A stretch of DNA of 64,000 bases from Phymorhynchus buccinoides. Taxonomy: Eukaryota > Mollusca > Gastropoda > Neogastropoda > Raphitomidae. Where the stretch lies: assembly GCA_017654935.2 (NCBI GenBank), contig CM065699.1, positions 49,576,372 through 49,640,371 on the forward strand. Direction: 5' to 3'. Below the pieces are notes generated by a model that worked only from the letters and a program-made list of their open reading frames with translations, had not been told where the DNA came from and searched no databases. A program made the translations under genes and the position numbers. Within the stretch, counting starts at the first letter, position 1. Every line of letters begins with the position of its first letter. This document shows positions 20,681-30,122 of the stretch, in pieces.

Positions 20681-21331
20681 CAGAGCTTAATATAGAGCGC
20701 GGGATTGGTGAAATTCCCCGAAATTTTGTTCCTTCGCGATAATCGGCGCGGGGAGCGGGCCGAGTCCCGCACATTTGCAGAACGGCCCGCAGTTTTTACC
20801 GATCGATGCTAAACCCGTCGTCTGGACAAACTGAAAGTATCGAGCATGAGCGAAGGATTTCTCGACATTTCATTGGTTCTTGACAAAATGTTAGTGTTAA
20901 TCAACCAATTGCGTTCTTCTCGTTCTACCGACAGGAAGTTGCGAGAGTTTCGGCTGCCATCTTGAATGTTCTTCAAAATGAAGCGGGCAGGGAGGGAGGG
21001 ACCCTGTTTGATTTTGATTTTCGCGGAGACATAGTCTGATAGTAAAAAATAAAAAATCCTGTTCCAAGCGAGTGTGAAGACCTCAAAGAAAAGGCTTCTA
21101 CATCTAAAACGTCGGAAAAGAATGACAACAGTGGCAGTGCAAAGGAACAAACATCGGTTCCAAAATGACTGGTTGAAAAAGTGTCGGAGGTGTTAAAGTC
21201 TGTGTACGAGGGTGGGGGAGGTACTGGTTCTTATGTATGTGATGTGGGGTTGGATAAAGGGGGGTGCCCCCCATTTTTTGATGCGAGGGGGGGACTGCCC
21301 CCCTTTTTCAGAAATCCTAGATTAAGCTCTG
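20681..21331. mobile_element. 651-bp hAT-like non-autonomous element, left arm only
   Basis: Begins CAGAGCTTAAT and ends ATTAAGCTCTG, with CATATA on both sides. The right arm has the joined flanks with no element near 40897-40904. CAGAG/CTCTG termini resemble hAT elements, although a full 8-bp target duplication is not clear. It contains long G and C runs and no transposase. Confidence 0.8.
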
Positions 21332-21429
21332 CATATAACGAACTCAATGAGGCTTTATACCGAAAATTCTCTGCCCCTGTCTCTTGACCTGAGATGCGAA
21401 CGCCACATTTGTTTGTTTGTGTGTGGCAG

Positions 21430-21526
21430 ACTGGCGTTGTTTGCTCAGAATGAGGAGGGGTCCGGCATCCCCTCGGACATCCAGCTGTTCGACATCTTCT
21501 CCCAGCAGATTTCACAAGTCATTCAG
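21430..21526 (+). CDS. VPS35: VPS35 exon 9, left-arm copy
   Basis: Acceptor TGTGTGGCAG, 97 nt, donor GTGCTT. It encodes [27 protein letters not shown] and SQVIQ. Nine bases after the donor boundary a CA microsatellite begins. Confidence 0.96.
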
Positions 21527-21535
21527 GTGCTTTTA

Positions 21536-21885
21536 CACACACACACGTGCGCATGCATGCACATACGCACACAGACACAGTACACACATGACCACACACC
21601 CCTTCACACATTACACACACACACCCCTCCACCTCCGCACTCATGCACATGTGCGCACTCACACACACACACACACTCACACTCTCACAGTCACACACAC
21701 AAACTCTCTCACACCCACACCCATACACACACATACGCACACATACACACACACATGCATGAGTGTGCGCGAACACACAAATACACACTTGCATGCACAC
21801 ACACACACACACACACTTCCACCCCCGCACTCGTACACATGCGCACTCACACACGCACACGCACACACACACACACATGCTGCAC
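21536..21885. repeat. CA-rich microsatellite
   Basis: Interrupted CA run of about 350 bp. The mirror at 40148-40695 is longer. ORFs of His-Thr or Cys-Val repeats across it are artefacts. Confidence 0.95.
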
Positions 21886-21999
21886 AGAATAAGACACTTA
21901 TTCTTCTCCAAGCAGATCTCTGAAGTCCTTCATTGTTGTTGCTTTTTATCCTTACTGGGAAGGCACTATTTTAGTTGATTATTATAAAAGCCCTTACCC

Positions 22000-22260
22000 C
22001 ACGGGGATACCAGGGTTGTTGTTTTTGTACAAATAGTTCCCCCACCCTCTGGAAGTTGTGGGCTTGTAGCTACCTCTAATCTATCTCTCTTTGACTCTGC
22101 CTTTTCCCTTTTGCTTACTGTCATCTACTATCTGTCTGCCTTACTCAGTTACTGATCCATTCTCCTGCCTTTTTGCAAGAAACTCTTACAAACATTTTCT
22201 CCAGCCGAAGACGGACATGCTGGGCCTAACTATTTCTCGAATAACGAACGAAATTTGAAA
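22000..22260. repeat. Dispersed repeat with GGGGATACCAGGG and GCCGAAGACGGACATGCTGG
   Basis: Copies: 34220-34465, 39780-40045 and a degraded one at 62900-63110. Order of motifs: GGGGATACCAG, CTGGAAGTT, TGACTCTGCCTTTTCCC, TCCTGCCTTTTT, CAGCCGAAG, GGGCCTAACTATTTC. Class unknown. Confidence 0.7.
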
Positions 22261-22383
22261 TTTGACGTCCTCTTGACCTGAAGGGTACATATGGGACATT
22301 GTTGGGGGTTCTTGAATAACGTTTGAAGCTGTGTTTATTATTCTTTCAATATTTTTCTCAACGAGTACTTTGTAATTCAGGTG

Positions 22384-22497
22384 TAGAGTGGCACAGTGGT
22401 AGTGCGTTCGCTTCGTGTCAAGTAAACCCCAGTTCGAACCTGGGTACAGGGGATTTTTCCTCTCACTTTGCACTAGGCCTTACGGTCTGAACGTGGA

Positions 22498-22528
<31 letters not shown>

Positions 22529-22740
22529 CGTGTGCCCATGCACTTAGCATACGCTAAACCCAATGGCAACGAAAAAGTTGTGATTTGGTCAAAATTTAAC
22601 CCCCCTCCAGTCACACAAAAATCGCACACAAAAAATAAAAAAATTGGGTGGCGCGCCTCTGGCTGCGACACGCTCTCCAAGTGGGAGCATCCCGAATTTC
22701 ACAAAGACGCCTCTGTGACTATAAAGTACCTAATACCTAA
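22384..22740 (+). mobile_element. Family A SINE
   Basis: Full head with GGCACAGTGG and GTTCGAACCTGG, and the standard tail. The mirrored copy in the right arm (39323-39658) is in the same intron, so the insertion predates the split of the two arms. Confidence 0.9.
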
Positions 22741-22826
22741 TATTGCAGCATGACGCATCTGCGCTCGTTTGAGCGATCAACGAAGAAGAAGAAGATAAAA
22801 TCCTCGTGCTCTCTTTTCTCCACCAG

Positions 22827-22975
22827 AACCGCCCCGACATGCCCCCTGAGGACATTGTGTCTCTCCAAGTGGCTCTGGTCAACCTGGCCCTCAAGTGCTA
22901 CCCCACCCAGGTGGACTACGTGGACAAGGTGCTGGAGACCACCGAGGAGATCTTCAACCGCCTCAATCTCGATCA
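22827..22975 (+). CDS. VPS35: VPS35 exon 10, left-arm copy
   Basis: Acceptor TCTCCACCAG, 149 nt, donor GTCAGT. It encodes [41 protein letters not shown] and NRLNLD plus two bases of a His codon. This is the last exon of the left copy; 135 bp further on the arm is broken by the DIRS-like element, and exons 11 onward are absent here. Confidence 0.95.
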
Positions 22976-23110
22976 GTCAGTTGATTTCTTATCGTTGGTC
23001 ATTGATGCATGGATGCTCCTGCTTTCAGGATGTCCTGAAATGCAGGATTTTTTTTATTGCCTGGAGCTGGCGTCACCGGATTAGGAGAATTTATGAAGCG
23101 ACGAATTTCC

Positions 23111-26100
23111 TAATCTATTCTATCATGTTACCGTTTCACTACGAATGAGTTATCTCTTCCAATTTGGAGCTAATGCCAATTACCAAAGACCAAAAAGTCT
23201 TAGTCTTCACAAGACTAACTTACTTCCCTTGGTCTGGTTTAGCAATACCACTGAGCTGCTGTGGATCCCCTTTCTGACGTCACTTCCGGGGAGCCAACTT
23301 TGAATCATAATAAATTTTTTCCAATTGGAGCTGCCATGTTCTTTTTTGCTCTTCAAATTTAATTCATTTTCAAGCTATTTTCCTTGCCATCCTACCTTCT
23401 TTGTGTTCCCTTTTGCCCCTTGGGTAACAGGTATTGTCAGTGTATAATTTAAATTTTATTCTTTGGATCGAATTTTGGTTAAATTGAAATTATTTGATTG
23501 TTGTTTGACACCGGTTTTGTGCCCTCGTTGTTAACATGTCGGACATCGGTGTCACTTCTGTGCCTTCTGCTTCTACTTCGTCGTCGTTGTCTAAGCAGGC
23601 TAGGGACGAGAAAGGGAAGTTCCTTTCTACCTCTACCCCTAGTTCTAGTTCGAAGAAAGAGTCCAGTAAAGTTCTAAGTCTAGGACGTCTTCTTCTTCTT
23701 CGTCTTCGAAGAAGAAAGTGCCCTCCCCCCCTCCTTCCTACTCATTCTTCTTCTAGTACTTCTGCTGTGTCGGAGCCGTCTGTGGAACAGACGGAACATG
23801 TCATTTCTTTGGTAGATTCCTCTACGTTAGTCTCCGATATGCTGGCAGAATTACAGAACAAGGGTTTAGTTTTGGTCCCGTCCTCTTCTTTGGTGTCGAT
23901 GTCAGGTGGTTCAATGAGGCCCACCACGACTAGGACAAATACTAAACTTGACTGTGACTCAGTATCGTTGGATGAACCGCCAAGTTTGGCGGATGAGAAC
24001 CTCAGAGACAGAGTGCCTTACCATTCTCGAAGTTTCGACGGATTTGAAACGGCTGTTTCAACCTCTTACTCGACGGACCAACTGGCCAGTTTGGAGAGAA
24101 AGACCGGCATACCGATTTTCCCAACGGATGAAAATCTCGACGGACACTTCTATGACCGTCGGGAACGGACACGGACGGATACAGTACCGGTCTACGACTC
24201 CCGTTCACGTGAGTGTGTGATTCCACGGATGGATTCTCCCAGAAACTGGCAAATTCGTAACTCTAGACCTGTAAGTCCGCCCGCATTGTCCGGCTGCGGC
24301 AGCATGGCGCGGGGCTAGAAGAAGTCCGGTCATGTGCGGTCCCAAACCGGTACCTGTCATGGGGACTCCGGCCGCCCGTGGGGCGAGGCAGATAACGGCT
24401 CCGTCATCCGTGAACCGATGAAACACGGTCACGTGACTCTGGAAACCGCTACCCGTACCGGTAGCACCGTGCCCGTGGGCACCGTCGGCACGGACCGCAT
24501 ACGGACAACGGCCGTTGACCCGTCAGAACGGACTATGCTGTCACGGCACAGAACAGTTTCCGCTACAGAGAGATTTTCTACGGCAGGGCCTTGTCTTGAC
24601 GGTCTCTTGAACCCGGGAACAACGGTGACGGCTACAGCTACCCGTCTCGGCCCGTTCACGGCTCAACAGTGTCCGTTGCCCGTACCGGCTACGGCTACCC
24701 GTCACGGCCCGTTCACGGCTCAACCGTGTCCGTTGCCCGTACCGGCGGCACCCTACCACCCGTCACTACCGTCACGGACACCCGCCGCAGAACGGCACCG
24801 TCGGCTGCGGACCGGCCGATGCCGGTTCTGGAACCTGCTTCACACCATTCTGGCCCGCGTCAAACGGATGAACTTCAGCTTACAGCGGATGATTATCAAG
24901 CCAGGTACTCCTCGAAGCGTCATGAAGCGCTGCCACGAGTGTCATCCGTGGAGGGAGATTTTGAGTCATCGGCTCGTGAGGATTTGGATGGCTTTGACTT
25001 GGCTATCTGCGATGAAGTCTTTCGCATTATGAGGACTGGGTTTCCGGGATCTCGGCGGTCGCCGATGGGATCTGACCAGGGCGTTGATCAATTCTCTCAT
25101 CTGAACAGTACAGCGGTGTGACAGAGCCCCCTGTTTACTCCGATCCAGTTCCATTGACGGGCGATTATCTAGGCTCGACTAGCGCTCCACACCTCTCTGT
25201 TCGCCCGACAAGACACTTCGAAGAGCGGTCTCGTTTTGTGGTCCAACCTAACGGCGACGTCTCCCCTCCTTTTCATCAGTAGCCTGTCCATCTCAGCCGG
25301 GCGGGCATCTTTGCGAAGAAGACTTCTTCCCACCTTTTCAGCTTGCTACCCGTTTGTGCCTGTGCCATGCACTCGGATGTTTCCATGCAAGATTGTGTCT
25401 CCCTTGGTTATAGACGCAAGATGAGACAGACTTCTATCGTGATGGGCCAACCGTCCTTCATCAACCGGGAAGGATCCTTGTACTCTATTCTTCGGGAAGG
25501 ATCCTTGTACTCTATTCTTAGGGCCACGCTGTTGGCCACATCCATGTTTCAGTCCCTGCCGCACATCGACGGCTCAACTCAGACAACCAAGGCCGAGGAC
25601 TTCGGCCTATGTGATGACTGCGACGAGTGTGCATTGGGTGTTGCCTTGGCTTCACTCAACCAAGCTGTGAGCTCCTTTTCGTCCGTGCTTCCGCTTCTAA
25701 AGTGCAATTAGCGGCCACTGCCAGGGGCGCGGTATTCAAGGATTGTTGAGTCTTTCTCTCCTCTGCTTGATCGTTCGAACTTTCGTTCTGGCCCTACTAC
25801 CCGCCTTCTACTTTTCATCAGGCTTCCCTCAAGGACACCCTGGAACGCGTCAGGAAACGGAAGTTAGATCTGGGCCAGTAACGCATCATGGAGTTGGCTG
25901 CCAGAACCGCTGGCCAGGGGTTTGCTTCCCCCCACCCCAAGCGCGCGCGCATGGACTTCAGGCCTCCTCCTCACGTCTTCACGAGAACAGACTCGTCTAG
26001 AGGACGTGCCCTCCACTCCCCAGGCTTACTGTCATCGGGCCAATGGACGCGTCCCACTTTACGTCATCGTCCTGTTTTCCTCAAGTCGCCGTACTCCGTT

Positions 26101-26900
26101 CTCAGGCCGAAAACAGCCTTTTCAATAGAGCCTGCGCGCCCTTTGGAAGACTCAGGCGCTTCGACCGGTTCAAGTGTGGGTTCTCTTCTGGAATGCCTTC
26201 CAGAATGGGAACACTTAGTCGAAAGCCCTTGGGGTCCTGCAGGTCGTGCGGTCCGGCTTCAGGTCCCCCTTTTCCGGGGATCCTCCATGTTTGCCCTACC
26301 CATCCCATTACCGGCCCCCTCAAGACCGGTCAGAATTCGTAGGGATCGACACTCATAGTCCGTTTTGTTTCGGCCTTGGCTGCTCTAGGTGTCTCCATGC
26401 GGAGTTTGTCATCTCCTGGCTTCTTTTCCAGGATGTTGTCTCGGTGGAGTCCACTCAGGTTCTGCCCCAGGATGATGCTTTCGGTACCCTTCTGTCTCGC
26501 GGGTGCCGATTGTCTTTCTTCCGCCTGCAGATCCTCTTCGTTTTCCCTGTCAGAGCCCGTAAGTTTTTTGTTTTTGTTTTTTTTCTCTTTAAGAGGACCT
26601 CCCCCTTCCGGGGGCACAAACCCCGTCTTTTCATTTCTTTGAACGAAAAGTACTTGAGTGGTATTTAAAAAATCAACCAATCTAATTTAATCATACTATA
26701 CCAACACTCAAAACAACTGCATTAGCCTAAAACAACCTGGAACCTTACCCTAGCACATAGCTAAAACGAAAGTGGCCCCAAGGGACTGCACCCATACCGC
26801 AGGGAGTAGCGGGAGTGACTCCCCTTACTTCCGGGTATGACGCGCACCCTTGGGGCACCGGATATGTCATTCTTAAATTTTCCAGCCTTTCAACAACACC
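23111..26900 (+). mobile_element. Decayed DIRS-like retrotransposon
   Basis: This replaces the sequence expected from the right arm beyond 38942. A Ser/Thr-rich gag-like ORF starts at 23536 (MSDIGVTSVPSAS) and stops at 24318. Further gag-like pieces in shifted frames follow to about 25710, among them LATSMFQSLPHIDG and ADDYQARYSSKRHEAL. Around 26190-26340, across frames, comes the start of a DIRS-type reverse transcriptase: a W-L motif, then GVLQVVRSGFRSPFSGDPP and PYPSHYRPP. A SPGFFSRM fragment is near 26415. The RT core, methyltransferase-like and tyrosine recombinase domains were not found, so the copy is internally deleted and dead. Confidence 0.62.
25470..25522 (+). repeat. 26-bp tandem duplication within the gag-like region
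   Basis: GGGAAGGATCCTTGTACTCT plus six further bases occur twice in a row. The translated sequence repeats REGSLYSIL. Confidence 0.85.
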
Positions 26901-27590
26901 TGGGCCTACCCTGCTCCGCCTTTTCTGACTCTTGTCTATCTGGTGGGTTCGTTCCGTGTTTAGCTTTGTTCTATTCAGTTTCTTGGGAAGGCTGTTAGTC
27001 ATCCTATCGATATTATTTCATTGTCATTTCTTGGTGTTCGTTTTAATTGAAAAATTATTTCGTTCACTCTGTTGTTCGTTTTCGGGGTGGCGTCAGCCAT
27101 TATGGCTTCTTGCACCCCTCGGTTTCCACTTCGGGGAAAGCAGTTTCTCTTCGGTTGTTTTTCTGTTTTCCAAGTCAGTTGACTCTTCTTCTCTCACTAG
27201 GGACCCTTTGGGCAGGTTCTCTTAATCTTCTCAAGAAGTTTTCGTCTAATCCCCTCACAAATCCTACGTCTAACGTCCAGTCACAGTCCGTTTCGGTTAC
27301 ACCGGCCTAACCGGTTTCGGAGCCCATTCCAGTTTATCTCCCTTCGGAGGTTTCTGCTCCTTCTCCTAGGCCAGAGAGGGTTCCACCAGTTGTCTCTTCT
27401 AACGTGAGACTGTCACTGGCGCAGCCCTCTCTCCTTCTTCTGTTCACAGGCTTGCCTCCAGGAGGCCCTTGTCCGCTAAGGCAGCGTCGACCTCAACAGG
27501 GATAGGCAATCCCTTTCCACCTCTGGTTTCCGTCCTGTGGGCTTGTTGTTTACGGAACAGAGAGGCTCCCCTCCGGGGAGCTTGCCTAGT
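26901..27590 (+). other. Probable start of a second related element, running into the gap
   Basis: After an AT-rich leader there is another Ser/Pro-rich reading (around 27230-27440, with NPTSNVQSQSVSVTP and VYLPSEVSAPSPRPERV in shifted frames). It resembles the gag-like start of the upstream element in composition. No clear border; it ends at the N gap. Confidence 0.35.
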
Positions 27591-28090
27591 NNNNNNNNNN
27601 NNNNNNNNNNNNNNNNNNNNNNNNNNNNNNNNNNNNNNNNNNNNNNNNNNNNNNNNNNNNNNNNNNNNNNNNNNNNNNNNNNNNNNNNNNNNNNNNNNNN
27701 NNNNNNNNNNNNNNNNNNNNNNNNNNNNNNNNNNNNNNNNNNNNNNNNNNNNNNNNNNNNNNNNNNNNNNNNNNNNNNNNNNNNNNNNNNNNNNNNNNNN
27801 NNNNNNNNNNNNNNNNNNNNNNNNNNNNNNNNNNNNNNNNNNNNNNNNNNNNNNNNNNNNNNNNNNNNNNNNNNNNNNNNNNNNNNNNNNNNNNNNNNNN
27901 NNNNNNNNNNNNNNNNNNNNNNNNNNNNNNNNNNNNNNNNNNNNNNNNNNNNNNNNNNNNNNNNNNNNNNNNNNNNNNNNNNNNNNNNNNNNNNNNNNNN
28001 NNNNNNNNNNNNNNNNNNNNNNNNNNNNNNNNNNNNNNNNNNNNNNNNNNNNNNNNNNNNNNNNNNNNNNNNNNNNNNNNNNNNNNNNNN
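27591..28090. other. Assembly gap, 500 N
   Basis: Exactly 500 Ns. Separates the left-arm contig from the contig with the longer VPS35 model. Confidence 1.
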
Positions 28091-28149
28091 CTCCCCCTCC
28101 ACCCCCCCCCCCCCTGAAAAATCTGAAAAAAATTACGCTTCTAGCACCA

Positions 28150-28400
28150 TGGGTGAATACATTCACCCAGTACATCACTCTATACTCCCACCAAATGCAA
28201 AGACACTCACTTGTCAAGCACCTTGCCATGTGTTTGTCTGCTTTTCAGAGATTATATCACTGCTTCTTCTGTTAAAGCAACGCATGCGCACTCGAAAAAA
28301 TTGTTACTCCCCTCTTGTTGGTTGAGGTGCAACGGACAACCAAGAACGTTAAAAAAAATACATGGCGCTAGACGAGTTAAAGTAAAAGGCGCCATCGTTT
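28150..28400. repeat. Dispersed repeat containing GTTGAGGTGCAACGGACAAC
   Basis: Inverted copy of the family at 6296-6520 and 19870-20040. Confidence 0.7.
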
Positions 28401-28412
28401 TATAAAGGCGAT

Positions 28413-28592
28413 ACAGTGGAACCTACCCTTATAAGACCTTCCATAATCATCCAAAATGAGGTCTTATAAGGGAGGGGTCTTATAAGGGAGGTAATTTTAA
28501 TACTTACAAAGAAGGGCAATGTCACAGAGAAGTAGGTCTTATGTGGGAGGGAGTCTTATAATGGGAGGTCTTATAAGGGAGGTTGCACTGTA
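28413..28592. mobile_element. MITE of the CTTATAAG family
   Basis: CAGTGGAACCTACCCTTATA at the left and its inverted form at the right, TA on both sides. This is the cleanest copy in the window and serves as reference for the error-ridden copy at 60345-60545. Confidence 0.88.
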
Positions 28593-28826
28593 CGATACAC
28601 ACCTCGCAAACGAAAGTCGAAGTTTGAAGCCCGTACACGTCCTGTAAACGCTTACCGACCGCCATTACTGCTGTCATAAACGAGAGTTGGCTCCCTTCTC
28701 AAATAATCGAACTTTCCGTTTTTGCGACTTCCGGTTGTTATGTTTGGACTTTTCTTCGTGAAAACTGGTAGAATTATGGCATTTTAAGCTCTACAACGAT
28801 GCTTTTTACATCCAAGTGAAGGGTTA

Positions 28827-29072
28827 TGGCATCTGTTGGACGGTATCTCGGATGATAATATAGGGATTTTGAAGCATTTTAACATGAGTATTCGTCGTAT
28901 CGGCGACTCGTTACCACTTTCGATGTTGTGACTCACAGTAGACTGTACCGAGTACGGCAATCGTTGATTCTCTTCTCACGATTTTGTTCACTAATAGGAC
29001 GCCCTCGTTTATTAGGCGCATAGGTCGAAATTGGAGAAAAAAATATCGCCTTATAGTCCGAAAATTACAGTA
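28827..29072. mobile_element. Truncated MITE with TTCGGACTATAAGGCG end
   Basis: Matches 41989-42291 from GCATCTGTTGGACGGTATCT onward; the left end is lost. Confidence 0.8.
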
Positions 29073-29099
29073 CTCAGAGATAGACACAGACACACAGAA

Positions 29100-29820
29100 G
29101 TAATAATGATAATAATAATGATGTGAATCTACCTAGCGCTCTTTCTCACATGAGCTCAGTGCGCTTTACATCGAGAACAAGAAAATTAAAGGCAAGCAAA
29201 TAATAATTCACTAGAAATGCTTGCACGCAACACTCTCTTTCTTCCTCGCACACACACAAACACACACACACACACAAACATGCACACAAACATACACGCT
29301 CACACACACACAAACACGCACGCACACACATGCACACACACACACACTCACACACACACACACAAACACACGCATGCACGCACACACACAGTGATACACA
29401 CACACACACTCTCAGTTCCGGTAAAGATGGTTCAGGGTAAAGATATGCATCTAAGCAGATAACTTCAACCTCAGTTAATAATAATAACATTACATTTATA
29501 TAGCGCTTTACCTCAAATGAGCCCGAAGCGCTTCACAACCAAGTGTTCAACAATAAGCAGACAACAAAAATAGTATGCAAGAATGACACAACCAGCAACA
29601 GCACATGCACGCACATAGCAGCACACACAGACAGACACACAGTGACACACACACACACACGTGCATGTGTATGCAAGCATACATACACACAACACACAAA
29701 TAGACACAAACTCGATCTTTATCTCACATTCAGTAAATCATAGACACTAGGTTGTACAGACACGGAGGGGAAGGAGGGGGGGGTGCAAATCACACAGACA
29801 CCTGCCCTACCAACACAAGA
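29100..29820. repeat. CA microsatellites and two TATAGCGCTTTAC-type repeat fragments
   Basis: AATAAT runs followed by CTAGCGCTCTTTCTCACATG (29130) and TTTATATAGCGCTTTACCTC (29495) belong to a common dispersed family seen again at 33315 and 36750. CA-rich tracts lie at 29240-29410 and 29610-29700. Confidence 0.7.
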
Positions 29821-29821
29821 G

Positions 29822-30122
29822 TCCTTACCTCTTCTTTGAGCTGGCAGTATCTAAAGGCCAGCCTGTAGGCAGCGAACACGATGGGGGGTAGGGTGTAGAT
29901 AATCACACACAGACACCTGCCCTACCAACACAAGAGTCCTTACCTCTTCTTTGAGCTGGCAGTATCTAAAGGCCAGCCTGTAGGCAGCGAACACAATGGG
30001 GGGTAGGGTGTAGATAATCACACACAGACACCTGCCCTACCAACACAAGTCCTTACCTCTTCTTTGAGCTGGCAGTATCTAAAGGCCAGCCTGTAGCAGC
30101 GAACACGATGGGGTGGTAGGGG
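29822..30122 (-). repeat. VPS35: Tandem array of exon 13 3' ends plus donor, about 114-bp unit
   Basis: Three good copies with donors at 29827-29828, 29942-29943 and 30055-30056 (periods 115 and 113). Each includes 66 nt of exon, GTAAGGACT and about 45 bp of intron. Copy 3 has a one-base loss in the exon part. Confidence 0.92.
29829..29894 (-). CDS. VPS35: VPS35 exon 13 fragment, copy 1 of an array
   Basis: On the minus strand it encodes [19 protein letters not shown] then KEE, ending at donor GTAAGG. This matches the VPS35 segment that follows the acidic loop. Text before TLPP is intron-like and not the expected exon, so each copy is only the 3' end of the exon. Copies 2 and 3 follow at 29944 and 30057. 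Confidence 0.88.

Larger units (their letters stand above)
8463..23111 (+). repeat. Left arm of a large inverted repeat carrying VPS35 exons 3-10
   Basis: Every segment of this arm can be found in reverse order and orientation at 38942-53269. All eight exon pairs have equal lengths (97, 124, 183, 214, 84, 110, 97 and 149 nt). Shared introns carry the same MITEs, SINEs and microsatellites. The match starts at the base after the gap and ends where the DIRS-like element begins. Differences are SNPs, small indels, array length and whole transposon insertions. Confidence 0.93.

Noticed and set aside
20809..21150. 113-residue minus-strand ORF
   Set aside because: Lies wholly inside the arm-specific hAT-like element and shows no transposase or other domain.
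21347..21978. His/Thr- or Cys/Val-repeat proteins over CA or TG tracts (also 40050-40944, 18155-18571, 29146-29490, 42204-42657)
   Set aside because: Microsatellite translations; real VPS35 exons nearby explain any sensible part.
23536..24318. 260-residue Ser/Thr-rich host protein
   Set aside because: Low complexity, followed by gag-like and DIRS RT-like pieces in other frames; better read as part of a dead retroelement.
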